This document shows positions 1 to 12,105 of a stretch of DNA of 64,000 bases, one piece after another. The stretch's first letter is position 1. Each line of letters opens with the position of its first letter. The position numbers and the translations under genes are program-made. The DNA is from Candolleomyces eurysporus (lineage: Eukaryota; Basidiomycota; Agaricomycetes; Agaricales; Psathyrellaceae): NCBI GenBank assembly GCA_027579435.1, contig JANBPK010000712.1, positions 62,001 to 126,000 on the forward strand, read 5' to 3'. A model generated the notes under the pieces. That model worked only from the letters and a program-made list of their open reading frames with translations. It did not search any database and was not told where the DNA came from.

Positions 1-436
1 CCCCTCATCATCATCATACGTCTTCTTCCTTTTTCTGCCTTGAAATCCATCTTCTCCCATGCTATTTTTTAAGAACATTCATCCGGTTCATATTTATTTC
101 TAGCTTTGTTTACTACACACTTACCTGTCGCGCGTCACACATTTCTCTACCCTTTACTGCCCCACGCATATCAGTTAGCTATCATTAACATCGCTTCTCA
201 ACGCATTTGCACTAAATACCTATTCCTCATTTACAATTTACGACGGCCTGTCTAGAACCATTGTCTGTTTCCATACTGTACCTATACACTCTTCGAAGTT
301 CTTCATCGATTCATTCTCAATGACATTCAGATTTATCCATCCATTCTTCCAAATCGTCGTAGGCGTTGTTGCAACGGATCCAATATTATACAAGGTATAC
401 ATAAGTATGCTTCCACCACATGATGAAACCTGATGG
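1..436. other. Left edge, no gene seen
   Basis: This is the 3' flank of the nucleotidyltransferase gene that ends at 437. It is AT-rich with only short shadow reading frames. I see no conserved protein, RNA gene or repeat. Confidence 0.5.
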
Positions 437-1716
437 TCAAACAGACGAAACATACAGCTTTTCCTCCTCGATGTACTGCGCGACAGATTTCGTAACCCAC
501 TGCTTCCAAGGACCCCCACCAACTTCGGAGCCTACCAATCCCATCCGAGCCCGTGCGTTCCGGACGGCGGTTGAGCTGAACTTGCTTTCTCGCTCTCCGA
601 TGTTGATGATGACGATGCGTTCGTCATTGGGGATGGTGTTACCGTCGCCGAATTCCGTCGGACTTGCGACGGCGGAATCGGAGTGCCTCGCGTGCGGCGG
701 ATCCCCACCACTGGTACTACCCCTGCTGTTAGCAGAGGCATCGGGATCCTTCATCCAACCGCATTTGATGCCAAGTTTCAATGTGGAAGCGTAACCGCTC
801 TCACCCNTTCGAGTCTTGGGNTCTTGTCGCTGGGGAGGTTCCCTCGCTTCGCGCAGACGATGAGAGTGTCGTCGCCTTCTGGGTAGGGAGATAACATCCG
901 GGAGAGGGCAGTAATCATGGTTTGTTCTGCAGTCACACCTGCTGTTGTCGTGGTGGTCGGATCAGAGGGTGGGGAAGGAGGGTAGTAGCGGGGAGAGAAA
1001 AGGCGTTCGAGGGTGTCCATTCCGACGATGAATGTTAGTTGGGGTCTTTGGATTGTCGGTATCGTCTTCGCTGAAGCATCTGCACCGACGTTGACGTTGA
1101 CATTAGATGAGTGGATTTGAGTTTCAGGGAGGAGAGTGGATAGTCTATTTCGGAGGTACTCCTGTAAGACTCTGGATTTGCCTACAAAAGTAGGCTCATC
1201 GACGATCGCTATTGCGAGGTTATGGGTGTCTCCTCCTTGACGGAGGTGGTGTGTCCGGACCTCCTGGGCTAGGAGGGCCATCATTTCGAGTCGTTGATGG
1301 TACGAAGCGTCCCCCGGCTTCAACGTTTTGTCGGCGTTTTTGACGGACAGAAGTAACAGTTTTGCGTCATATTCTGACCCTGGCGGCTCAGAGTTATATC
1401 TTGGCCTGGCCGAGTTGGCTAAAGCCAGATGAGCTAGGGTTGGTGGGTTGAAAGAGGAGTCGAGGATGGAGATCCGGATAGGTCTGTTGTTTGGCTGCGG
1501 AGCCCGACTCTCCTCGGGCTGGAGAGGCCATTGGGAATGAGCAGACCAAACAAGCTCTACCGGTAGCCTAGACAAACCAGACTGGATATTCTGCAACAAT
1601 CCAGGAGCAGAGTTTCGAATGAGAGCGAGCATTTTTTGGTCCTTCGGGGATATTGCTTGTGGGGGTGGGGGTGGGGGTGGAAGCGAAGGTGGGTCACCAA
1701 CCGACTTTGTGGACAT
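437..1716 (-). CDS. Pof1-type nicotinamide/nicotinate mononucleotide adenylyltransferase-like protein (frameshifted in assembly)
   Basis: The product belongs to the cytidylyltransferase-like nucleotidyltransferases and resembles fungal Pof1/NMNAT-like proteins, which adenylate NMN in NAD synthesis. Near residue 85 it has ISILDSSFNPPTLAHL, the GxFNPPTxxH nucleotide-binding motif. A central FIVGMDTLERLFSPRYYP stretch is typical of Pof1 homologues, and the C-terminal part has SSTAVR, the SSTxxR signature. ATG at 1716 follows an in-frame GTG and opens a Pro-rich N-terminus. The N-terminal part (to about 778) and the C-terminal part (from about 781 down) lie in different frames. The junction sits next to two undetermined bases at 807 and 822, so an assembly indel is more likely than a pseudogene. 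The substrate is inferred from family only. Confidence 0.82.
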
Positions 1717-3233
1717 CACGGTACAGGCTGCTCAGTAGCACCTATGAATTTGACTGAATTCTCGAATGTCAACATCGCATGTTCCAGCCCGTGAATTACC
1801 TATGCATGGCCCACCGGTTAGCTGTGTCGTGGTGGTTCTGGTTCAACCGCTAGCGTTAGGATTGGGTTGGATCGGCAACCGGTGACCTAGCCTTAGCCGA
1901 AAGTTGATCAACGTTTCAACGTCTCTCTTCCCTCACCCACCACCATCGAAATTTTCAAATTGAAGAAATGCATTAACAAGAGGGCTAATAAGAGGGCTAT
2001 CCAATGACAGACAATGTCGACGTGTTGTTGAGAAGGTATGATGAGGTCAACTTTCCTAAATCCGTTCCTGCCGACAATTGTTCTGATAATAGGCTAACGG
2101 ACCAGTGTCACTCTTCTCTCTCTTCTAGCTTTCCTATTCATATTGAATTTGAACTGCACGCCCCGCATCTCTTAAGCTGCTAAACAATTTCTCCGCTGAC
2201 CGTCTGGTTGAGGCCAGAATGGCGTTCGCCTTCGCAATCATAGCCCGGGATAATCTGTCTGTCTAAATCTCGGTTGACCATTCAATATTCAATGCCTGCG
2301 ATGGGACCTTGACAGACTCGAGCCAAGCTTGGAGATTTGGAATACATGTCCGGCCCGTTTTTCTGCTGGGTTGTCCAATGGGACGTCTCTCAAAGCCACT
2401 GCCAAGACAAAAAATAGGGTATCCTCGATCCATGTACGTATTCCCAAGCCTCCTTTGGCTCTTTGTATTCTTGCTGGGGTATCCTGACCATTCTTCTTCC
2501 TCCGGACCGCAGGATGGGCACATGGAGAGGGAATTTTCATCCCCAACCTTCCAAAAGAATATGCACTTCTAAACTGCTGTTCAGTCGATCCCAAGGGACA
2601 TCGCGAATGTCGCGAGTAAATTTCCCCTCACTCGTCGAGAACAGTCAGCAGTTGGGGCCTTACCATCACGAAGCAATGTCAAAAGACTAACGCTGCAACT
2701 GAAACGACTGCATGACGACGTGCCGTTGTGCTTTAACGGATCATGTAAGAAGGTTGCCTGAGAGTGGGGTTCCGAAGATAACCATCCATTCTTCCGGTTG
2801 CAAACAGTCGGGGTGATTGGCACCCGCCTACCGTTCAGCTCAAAGCTTCTCATAGCCATGGTTGGGATAGAATCAAGTAAGGGTGAACTCCAGCACGACG
2901 ACTCACAAAAAANGCGTTCCTGATCATGTTGCATTTCCCCGCGCCGCTGCTCAAGCCCAATTAGGCTCAACAAAGCTACCTCCCAAGGCCAATAGCTTCT
3001 ATTCATCGTCAGCTCCATCCGGAAGGTACTCTGGGCACGCTCTTGAGCCAACATCGGTAATTCCGATTGGTGCCTATCCTGAATGGCACCATAAGACTTC
3101 GAGGCATTTTGCCGCAACAACGTAGGGAAAATGTGACCGCGACGAATTAGCCACGATTATCCGATGCTTTAAATTCAAGCAGGTCTCTCGTGCTAATTTG
3201 GCTCTCGAGGTACCCTCACTTCGGTTCGTCAAA
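1717..3233. other. Intergenic region, no supportable gene
   Basis: About 1.5 kb between divergently transcribed genes. Overlapping frames of up to 179 codons occur on the minus strand (2263-3120), but none shows a known motif, a consistent splice pattern or a signal peptide, and one is crossed by an undetermined base at 2911. The last few hundred bases must carry the LPMO promoter. Confidence 0.4.
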
Positions 3234-4297
3234 ATGATGAAGCTGTTGCTCGCAGTTTTCTTTTCGCTCACCACCATCGCCTCGGCGCACTGTCAGTATT
3301 CCTTTTAACCTTTTGGATCCGAACATTACTTACCTTCTTTTCGTGACATACAGACACCTTCCCCGCCCTCATTGTCAACGGGCAAACCACGCCTAACTGG
3401 CAATATGTTCGCCGAACGAACAACTACCAGTCCAACGGCCCCGTCACCGATGTGAGGAGCCAGGACTTCCGATGCTACAACTCCCAGACCAGGGCTACCG
3501 CTCAGACCTACACTGGCATCTCGGCTGGTTCTAGGATTGGATTCACCGCCGCTGCGAGCATTTCTCACCCCGGTGTACGTACTGCCTTGTTGCCCTTTTG
3601 CATTCATTTTTGAAAGCTAATCTTGGTTCAGACCACCAACATCTACATGGCCAAAGCACCCGCCGGTGTCGATGTTGCTAGCTGGGACGGAAACGGTCAA
3701 TGGTTCAAGGTCCACGAAATCTCTGCTGTCACCAACGGTGGACAGTCCATCAGCTGGCCATCCGCCGGTGAGTAACCCCCGGATACTGACTTTTTCTCGA
3801 TCTAAGGTGTTTTTGTCACTCAGGTCTCACCCGTGTCGAATTCACCTTGCCCCAATCCCTTCCTTCTGGCCAATACCTCGTCCGAATTGAAAACGTTGCC
3901 CTTCACTCCGCTTCTAGTCCCGGCGGCGGTAAGTGTCTCTTCCACTGCACTTTGTTAATAAGCACAAGCTAAATCTCCTCCAATACAAAGCTCAATGGTA
4001 TATCAGTTGCGCTCAAATCGAGGTCGTCAACGGTGGTAACGGAAACCCTGGACCTACGGTCTCGATTCCTGGTGTCTACACCGGAAACGAGCCAGGAATC
4101 GTCCTCAACATCTACTACCGTAAGTTGCTGCATACAAGTATATTTAACAATGTGGTCTCAACCGCAGAATCTTTCTTTTCCAGCCGTCCCCAGGACTTAC
4201 ACCCAACCCGGACCTGTGAGTAGCTGCTTGACATTCGGCCCATGCCCAAGTCCAAAAAGACTGATACACCGATTTCTAGGCTGTCTGGCGAGGATGA
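3234..4297 (+). CDS. AA9 lytic polysaccharide monooxygenase (former GH61)
   Basis: Secreted copper enzyme that oxidatively cleaves cellulose or related beta-glucans. Seven exons are predicted: 3234-3291, 3354-3574, 3632-3767, 3824-3928, 3991-4119, 4184-4215 and 4280-4297, giving 232 residues, a normal length for a single-domain AA9. An 18-residue signal peptide ends exactly before His19, which becomes the N-terminal His of the copper brace. The second copper ligand is His91 in SISHPG. The axial Tyr is in AQWYISCAQI. Other family hallmarks are TNNYQSNGPVTDV, YMAKAP, ISCAQIEV and a C-terminal YTQPGPAVWRG. No CBM1 is attached. All introns are 50-65 nt with GT...AG ends. It neighbours a convergently transcribed secreted protein, and the substrate preference cannot be read from sequence. 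Confidence 0.96.
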
Positions 4298-4749
4298 ACG
4301 CCTCGGTGGCGAGATTTGTTTTGACAACGGTAGCAATGTTCAATATTATCTTCGAATCTGTGTATCCTGCAATAAAATATGTATCAAGAACTCAAAACGT
4401 CCCCCCTTGTTAAACTTCTACGATCCCATCGGTTCGTGGCCTTGAATGAGTCTCCGTGTCGCCACCAATGTGCTGCAGAATACTCAGGGTGCGGTGTAGT
4501 GAGCGCATTTTGCATGGGGAACCCGTCACAGAAATTTCATACCGACATCTGACAGAAAGAAACCTTGTATGCATTACTAGTGATCATAATTTGTCCGTGA
4601 AAATCGTAAAAATGACAAACGTAAAATACAGAGTCCACAGATTCAAATTTCGATGAAGTCCAATGTCGATTCGAAGCCGAAGGTCGTCCGAAAATATCCA
4701 AAATTACAAAGGGTCCAAATTCAGTCCTTTGTTTTACACAGACATTCGT
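4298..4749. other. Convergent 3' flank
   Basis: Shared 3' region between the LPMO (+) and the Cys-rich secreted protein (-). It is AT-rich with short frames only, and no gene or RNA structure is recognised. Confidence 0.5.
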
Positions 4750-5576
4750 TTACCAGCAGTTGAAATAATTTCCCTGGATAACAGCAGGACACCCTGATGT
4801 ATCTGAAAAAAAAAAATGCGTTAAGTTTCCTGAGACTCGGAACAAACGAGTGGAAATTGCTGACCTTTATCCAACGGGCAGTCGGCGAAAACATCACAGC
4901 ACTTGATGCACGCCCGCTTGACGTCCGGTTCCACGAGTTCGACGTAGTGGTTATACCCCAAGCATTTGCTACCAGCTGGGTTACCCTGCCCTCCTGCACC
5001 ACCACTCGAGTCATACTGTCCACCGCCATCATTAGAATTCAATCGGTCCAACGTCTCAGGACGGATGCATCCCGTCACTAGAGTTTCGTCAGTTCCCATC
5101 ATCCAAATTGGGAAAAGCAAAAAATAACTAACGCTGAGCGTATCTACCTCCCCGCGAGCTGGTGCCAGTCTTGAATTCCACATTGCTCCAGAAATTGGCG
5201 GGCAAGGTTCCTTGAGAGGAATCGTATTTACCGCCTGGAGAACAGTAGGTTTTCATGCCACCGGGATGCTCGCTATCTCCGATGTTCGTATGAGGATCTC
5301 TATTTGGAAAAGAGCATCAATCGTTCCGTTAGCATTTTGCCTCGAAGTTGCATACACTCAGGGGACAGTACCTAGGCATGATCATACTGAAAAAAGGGGT
5401 TAGAGAGAGAGGGATCCTGGTATAAGACCATGGGCTCACCAAAAAGCTTGTGCATTAGTCACATAAACAATATTATCAGGTGCTTGTCGTGCCTCAAGCT
5501 CCTGCGAGGGTGCAGCACCAACAAGCACTGCCAACAGCGCCAGGGCGGAGGTCAACGAAGTGAGTAGTCGTAACAT
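4750..5576 (-). CDS. Conserved small secreted Cys-rich protein of unknown function
   Basis: A spliced model of five exons gives 194 residues. The start at 5576 opens a hydrophobic signal peptide (MLRLLTSLTSALALLAVLVG), followed by a short propeptide-like stretch with a possible Kex2-type site (LEAR-Q). The mature part has ten cysteines (about residues 46, 70, 110, 145, 163, 166, 167, 173, 182, 193), consistent with five disulfides. Conserved-looking motifs are FCMIMPRDPHTNIGDSEHPG, a Gly/Asn-rich QYDSSGGAGGQGNPAGS and ACIKCCDVFADCP. I recognise it as a family of uncharacterised basidiomycete secreted proteins, but I know no assigned activity. It is convergent with the LPMO gene. An effector, wall-associated or enzyme role is all open. 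Confidence 0.85.
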
Positions 5577-6099
5577 ATCAATCAGGGTAAGATGGGATGC
5601 AACTCAAATTGCAATTGAAAATCGGTTCACCAACCCCGTACTTATAGGAAAACAATCCGGTCGGGTCCTGCAAGCGAGACATGTGTCTGGTGACGTCGGC
5701 CGGGTCAGTATCACGTCGGTCCAGCAATGTTCCTCCAGCCCATTTGTCATAGTCTGCTCGCCTGGTGCACTGTCCCTGTAGTCCGAAATAGAAAAGCAGA
5801 TTGCATATCACTCGTCCGATGATTCTTGTCAAACATTACCTATGACCAGTCCTCATCCGGGTATAGGCCAGAGCCAGGGATAGCCACACCCGAACGCGAC
5901 GGGTTCCAGTTCAAGCTTTGGGTCGGGGGAAAATGAAGTCACGCGCTACACTCGAGCTCCGGGTAGTCGAAAGCTTCGTTCTGGAATACCTTCGGAGACA
6001 GAGAGGAGTCTAGGTTGACCTTAGCGGTGGGCTCATCAGCGTAATGACGTAAATGTAAATTAGCAGGCCCCGGATGCAAACCATTCCAGTGGGTAGCGA
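5577..6099. other. Intergenic, promoter side of the secreted protein
   Basis: About 520 bp upstream of the secreted protein and downstream of tsc13. An 84-codon minus-strand frame (5578-5832) has no recognisable content. No other feature is seen. Confidence 0.45.
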
Positions 6100-7502
6100 C
6101 TACAGGACGAAGGGGAAGATGGCCTTCCTACGAGGGTACTCTTTGCCGAATTCCTTCTTGTAGTTCTTGTGCTTCTTCAGAGCCCAAAGCGTCATTTGGA
6201 CAGCTGATACCCCGAGGAAGATGTAGGCTACAGACGAGTGAGCAAGAAATTGAGAGAAGGGAAAGGAACAAGTAAGTACCTGACAAAGTGTTGGTCATGG
6301 CACAGATGACAGCCCAGCCAAGGGTTTCGAAGAAGTAGTTGGGGCAGGAGACGAGGTTGAAGCCATAGCCTTGAGGGATGGCGCGGACGCGAGTTCCAGG
6401 AGGGCGGAGGTTTCGCAAGGTGATGTGAGTATGAAGGTTGGACACCTCAGCAAACTAGAACGAGAAACACCGTCAGAAAGAGCCAGATAGACAGGACCCG
6501 AACGTACAGCCCAAAGACCAGCGAATGCCCAGAGATAAGTTTCGTTGTTGCGGTACGAGCCAACAATGTGGTGGGAACCTTCCTTGAATTTGGGGGCATA
6601 GATATCAAAGGCGAGCATGAAACCTAAGGAACGAGGTTAGCTTCAGAGAGCCTTGATTATCTCCGGAGACTTACCACTCAGGATATGGTAGTGAGCAGAG
6701 CTGGCGATCGGTAAGCTTCCTCAGTTCTTGAACGTAATTCGTAGAGATCCACATACTTCTTGAAGATGTTAAACAAAGGCATTGTTCCATGGGAGAATCG
6801 GTGAACACTAGAAGGTCCGTCAGAATTTGGTGGCAAAATCAGAGGGAGACCTTTACAAGAGCGTTTCCAATTCTCGCTTCAAGAAATGGAGCATCACAAA
6901 GACAAAGACGTATCTAAGGGTCAAAGTCAGTAAGCAGGTAGGAAATAGGAAACTCGGACAAACTTTTGAAGTGTACTGTGTTCAAACTCTTTCCCATACC
7001 AAGCATTCTGGAAGTAGTAAATCCAAGGATGGATAAGGAGAGGACCACCCTAATTGCTCAAGATAAGATCACTCGAAACGGTGATATCGCAAAAGTGGAA
7101 TACGCACGTATTCAACCAAGAAGACGGTCCTCCAGCTGACCTGAGGCCCGAGGTCCTTCACTTGCAGCTCCGCTCCGTCGAGTTTGCCACTAAACACCGT
7201 CGCCAACTTGGCGTCATCGTCGAGGGCCTTCTTGTCCCCCTTCAACGAGAGTTTCTGACGAGCAGTCTTGAACTGAATAAAACCTAAGTCAGAATCAATC
7301 CGTCGACCATAATACCGGGGTCTGGGTCACCCGGTACAGAAACCCGCGAATCCCGGTTATATTAACTCACTTTGGGAAATTTTTCTGCGATTTTGGTCTT
7401 GACATCTCTGATTGTAGCCTCTCCAGAGACGTCCAGAGTAATTGGGAGCCCCTTGGCGAGCGAAGGGGGCTTTGCTGCCGCCGATATGGTAATAGACACC
7501 AT
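6100..7502 (-). CDS. tsc13: Very-long-chain enoyl-CoA reductase (Tsc13/TECR)
   Basis: ER membrane enzyme of the fatty-acid elongation cycle that reduces trans-2-enoyl-CoA to acyl-CoA, supplying very long chains for sphingolipids. The first part is a ubiquitin-like N-terminal domain (TISAAAKPPSLAKGLPITLD through KLDGAELQVKDLGPQ), as in Tsc13/TECR. Steroid-reductase-type membrane segments follow: GPLLIHPWIYYFQNAW, FLKRELETLLVHRFSHGTMP and the signature GYGFNLVSCPNYFFETLGW. The C-terminal tail is charged (LKKHKNYKKEFGKEYPRRKA). The Tyr in the GYGF...NYFFE region is thought to be catalytic in the family. The start at 7502 is followed by at least six short introns, for example the one whose acceptor precedes FKTARQKLSLKGDKK. 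Confidence 0.93.
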
Positions 7503-7692
7503 GGCTAGTGACTGGGAGGTGGTGGTGAGCTGTCAAACGCGTTCGTGACGGACCCAGACGCGTACACAAGTGCAAATAAAAATCGTCATCAGCCAGAAGC
7601 CCCTATCTTTTCGCCCGGCCTTGCATTCGCGCTCAAAAGTAACGAGTTGTATAAAGAACGCGATAAGTATTTGGTGTTACATCGCGGTTTTC

Positions 7693-10062
7693 CTAATTCT
7701 GCTGCGTCTCCACCTGACCTGCGACTACGCCACACCTTGCCGTTTCATCTTCCGTCTCTACCTCCAGTACGCTTCCGCTTCCTTTACCCCCTTCTGGAAC
7801 CTGCTGTAAGACTATCTTGTTTCTTCTCGCAGCAGTATACTTGGTCCATACAGGCGACCGGGAGAGTTTGAAGGAATTGGGGTCCCCGCTCCTCACGAAG
7901 GACAACCAGTACGCGATCAGCTCCGAGGCGAATGCCGTTTCGACTGGGGTCATGTCGGAGAATGTGGTTGTTCCGTTGAATCTGCAAAGATGAGATGATG
8001 AAAAGGTGTAGGCAGGTGTTCTTTTGGCCGACGTACCCTGTATTTGTACCCAAGAACATCATCCAATTTTCCGCTGCATGGGTCACAGACGGGCTCGGGT
8101 TCGTCGGGTTTCGTTGGTTATAACGGTACACCCAGGTGCCAACAGATTGGGAGAAAGCAGTTCCGAGGATGGTATTCTATTTCTATTGTTAGCAGAGCAA
8201 GAGTATCTTCCTTCATGTCACTTACAGCGCATTTCAATTGAGAATCTCCTGTAACGGTTTGGAATCGAAGAGAGCCGGAGGAAAAACTTTGAATAGGGTA
8301 TGCCTGTTCCATAACGTGAGCTTTTGACGCACACCAACGCGATAATCCCAGAGATACTCACCTGCTCGAGCTCAGTGATGTCTTCCTCCGTTATAGAGGG
8401 GAAGAACCGGCGAAGTGCAACTCCAACATCCGTTCCTCCCGAGAGCGTCTCATTGGTCGTGGCCCTGCCGACACAAAGTTCAGGACCCAGCTTCGTCCGT
8501 TGATTTGGATACTGTCACTCACCCAACAATCAATGGAACACGAGCAAACTTGCCTTCAGAAATCAACCTGGTTGGGAAGTCCCTGATAACTTTCCCATCG
8601 ACAACGGGGTGGAAAGTGTTATAACCTGACGCAGTGCTTCGAAAGTAGACGCATGAGCTCGAGTAAGAGGTAAGAGGTGAGTGGACTACTTACAAGTCGG
8701 GAGAAGCAGCGCTATCCTGGGCCCGAGCTAGTGCACTGACTGGAGCCTTCCGAAGACAATCCAGTTGTTCGGCAACCGATCCTCCCCCACACCCAGCCTT
8801 GTCAGCGTAGTATTGGAACAAAGGCTATGGACGAGCAACTGGTAAGCCCACGTCTCGTAAAACAGATCCACAACGCGCAACAGACGTACAGTTTGCTGTT
8901 CAGGTGTAGGCAGAGGTGTACGGTAGACACTCTGTGCAATAGCACCTCTAAACAGTCTTTCTCCTTGCCCTACTCGAGCGACGAGATGAAGTTCAACCGA
9001 AGCACCTCCAGCACTCTCTCCATTGATAGTGACTTTGCTTGGATCGCCTCCAAAGCTTGCAATATTCTCCTTGACCCATCTTAGCGCCTGGATTTGATCA
9101 ATGAAGCCTGGGTTCAAGTCCCCATTCGCAGAATCTCGCAGCTCTGGGACTGAGAGGAAGCCGAAGGAAGAGAGTCGGTAGTACACCGAGACGATCACGA
9201 CATTGGGACTCTGGTTGACCCAGTGCTCGAATGGCCAGTTTCGAGGGTTTCCGTAGATGTAGCCTAAAGATAGTAGGTAGGTTATTGTTAGTTCTAAAAT
9301 GAAGGCAAAGTAGTCGTGACCCAGATAGACTCACCCCCTCCATGGATATAGAAGAGAACCGGCACTGAGGCATAGGAGTTCAGCCGACGCCACAAGTTTG
9401 AGATAGAACAAGAATGGAACGCCCGTACATTTGCTTCTTCTAGTAGCACCAGCCGGAGCATAAATGTTGACCTTCAAGCAATCTTCGCTCCCGGCGCCTC
9501 CAGCATCTCCACCTAATCAACACGTATCCATATCATTCCCCTTTCACATCGTAGTATCAAGCAGACTCGAAGAAGACGTACCTCCCGTAGTACCTTGAAT
9601 GCAGAATTCCGGATACTCCGTAGCGTCCACAACCTTCCCCTTCGTCTCAAACCTCACACGCGTCGTATTGAGAGGCAAAGGCGCCCTAAACCTTCTCGGC
9701 CCCAGCGGAGGCTCGGCATACGGGATTCCCAAATACGCGACGGTATTAGGGAAGGTCCTGTTCCCTAGATACTTCGCGTATCCTGTGTCGACGATATCCC
9801 TACTCGCACTCGTAGGAGGGGCAGCAAAAGCAAAGAGAGCGTCGCGATGCCAGAAACTCAGTAGGAGCGTAAAGACAGTAGCAAGCACCAGCATGATGGT
9901 AAATGGGGAGTAGTAGTAGCCTGAGTGGGAGATATCAACCTCGGGGGCGGCGACGAGGTCAGACTCGTTCTCAGCATTCTCATTCAACTCCTCTTTTATC
10001 TGCTTGAATTTAGGGGCCTCGGCCACGCTGTTGGCTGGGTTCCTTCGATTTCTTGAAGCCAT
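7693..10062 (-). CDS. Type B carboxylesterase/lipase with N-terminal membrane anchor
   Basis: An alpha/beta-hydrolase of the carboxylesterase type B family hydrolysing esters. The start at 10062 gives a polar Lys/Glu-rich N-terminus, then a single hydrophobic segment near residues 53-70 (FTIMLVLATVFTLLLSFW). This suggests a type II membrane anchor rather than a cleaved signal. The catalytic domain begins with YLGIPYAEPPLGPRRF and contains EDCLKVNIYAP, the oxyanion-hole region VLFYIHGGGYIYGN and the nucleophile elbow VTINGESAGGASVELHL (Ser in GESAGG). The probable catalytic His is in THAAENWMMFLGTNTG. The C-terminal WTKYTAARRNKIVLQ and ETARCGVVAGQ complete the family pattern. The gene is split by several short introns. 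The ester substrate and exact compartment are unknown. Confidence 0.9.
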
Positions 10063-11255
10063 ATTCCTAGTTCCCGAAGAATTGCCACCGTGGGTCGTTG
10101 GAGCGAGCAGCTTGTGATCAGCACCGATGACTAGCAGGCTGAGACTCTAGGAATCTCAAGGGGTTAGAACTGGCATAAGACAAAGAAACGAAGCGAGCAA
10201 CCGGCCAGGGAATGTCAAGTAAATGGAGGACAGGAAGAAGCAAGCCTGGCCCCGTGCCAAGTTGTAGAGTGTGGCAGCGGAAAACACCGAAATTCTTCCA
10301 GGGGTCCATCAGCTGGATGAGCGTTTCAACGAGCAAGAGTAAATACACGCGTTCTATCTAGTTACATACACTTCCGATACTAGCACTAGCTAACATACAA
10401 CTCACGAGCCCTGCCAGAGGGCCGTTAATAAATTGTTTATAAATACCAAACTCCTCTGAACCCGACGACTACACAAAGGCTTTTCCAACTCCGCCTCTTG
10501 AAGGAGACCCTGGAGTCGGTTGACGAACCAAAGATTTTCGAGCGGCTTGCGCCAACTGGCTTTGCCCGTGCTTACGAGGACGAGATGGATGCGTCCTTGG
10601 GCCACTCGGCAGGCCAGCTCTGTGATGGCTGCCATTCTTTCCAAGCTTCTGGCCATCGACAGTGCTAGAGCGAGCATTTTGGGAACGGGAGCCCAACAAC
10701 CGCTTGGGGGCGGCTGCAGGCTTCACCGAAACGACCGATGCCCGAGTTTCTTCATGCCTCGACCTCCCATGGCCACCCTGGGATACGAGGAATAAGAGGA
10801 AGACACCACTGCTGAAGCTTGCCCTTCGAAGGTATGGTATCATGGGAATATCGATGGTTCAATAGAGGTGTGGGGATGTCCAATTGTGATTGGGTGACTG
10901 CCCAAGTAGGAAGGACTAACTCGACAGTCAAAAACGCACCCCCAGCACGGGAAGAGAGTACTCACGGACAATATGCCAGAGGGAGAGTGACTGAGCTAGT
11001 GTATGAAGCAGGAACTGCGGGCCAGCCGACAGCCTTGTGCTAACACGGAAATGGTGTGCAACGCACGCACCAGATGCCAGGTGGTGATAACGTTCAAGCT
11101 AGAAATAAGTACAAACGCTGCGAGTGACCGCCCAACATATTCACCCCGGAATCTGGAACTACAATTGTAATACATACAAAGCCAAACACCCGGAATTAAT
11201 TAAGATAACTAGGTGGCTGTGTCGATATTAGTCTTTTGCCTTTCCCTGCGGAACG
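10063..11255. other. Intergenic region, no supportable gene
   Basis: About 1.2 kb. The longest frame (minus, 10469-10843, 124 codons) is basic and low in recognisable content. I see no motif, splice pattern or RNA gene. Confidence 0.4.
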
Positions 11256-12105
11256 ATGGACCTGGTCTGTGGATACGAACCCGACGAACCCGCTTGCGAT
11301 CCCCCAGAGGATCAGCACGAGAGACTTTTCTCCCTGCGCGATTTGACAGCCCAAGGAATCCCGTGCATTCTATGGGGCGAAGATGCTCTGCACTTTGGCC
11401 ATGGCGTCCCTGTCTCTTCGTACCTCCAAACAATCCTCCATTCTCCTGATGAAAGGTTCATATGTGCCTGGAACGCCTTCTGATCCCCAGAGGTACTGCG
11501 ACTTCATTGGGAATCACACTGGAGTCCCATGTTTCCCCAAATTCATCCACCTCAGACATTACGGTGCATTTAGACTCAGCTCATCGGTTGAGCAAGTTCC
11601 CTACTGCACCCCTCATCACATCCTGCTGCTTCCTCAGTCCTAATGCGGTCTAGACGCCATCGACAAGGAACTTTTCCAATCGCTCGTCCCTCCTCTCCCA
11701 TCCTCGAACGTAGACATCTTGGTTCCACGCTACCACACCTTCATCGAAGGACTCGTGCACCACCGAATTGATGCGCCAACGGGGCTTACTCATACTCACA
11801 CAAAGGGAAGACTGATGCATCTCACCTTCACAGATAGCCTTGTCATATCGATATCGTGTGGACGACATTCGCGAGCTCCGAGTCAGGGAGAAGCTCCTGC
11901 CCAAGGAATACGAGATCCTCGACGAGTTGCAAACAGCTGCGTCTTGCTGGTACATGGCCAAATTCCTCGTCCGTCGTCGCCTAAGCTCGGAAGACATAGT
12001 TGAATTTTTAAGCAGCATCCGTAAGTCCAACTTCACTCAGCAACCTATGAGTTTACACCCTTTTTTTTGCGCGCACAGTGACGCTTTGCGATCGGCAGCA
12101 AAGTA
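11256..12105 (+). pseudogene. Decayed member of an uncharacterised basidiomycete protein family
   Basis: Reading starts at 11256 with a frame containing IPCILWGEDALHFGHGVP. I recognise this as the opening signature of a large basidiomycete family of unknown function, in which an N-terminal IPC(I/V)xxGEDAL block is followed by an 'hPQS' block. The matching later parts are here: LRHYGAFRL, TPHHILLLPQS, VPRYHTFIEGLVHHRIDAPTG and a helical REKLLPKEYEILDELQTAAS. They fall in different frames, and a stop codon at 11641-11643 interrupts the second block just after LLLPQS. A final splice (acceptor about 12079) could extend it to about 12105, next to an undetermined base at 12111. Either the gene is broken or the assembly contains errors. 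No function is known. Confidence 0.5.

Noticed and set aside
2263..3120. Overlapping minus-strand frames of 86-179 codons
   Set aside because: Mutually overlapping, no recognisable domain, one crosses an undetermined base, no consistent splicing.
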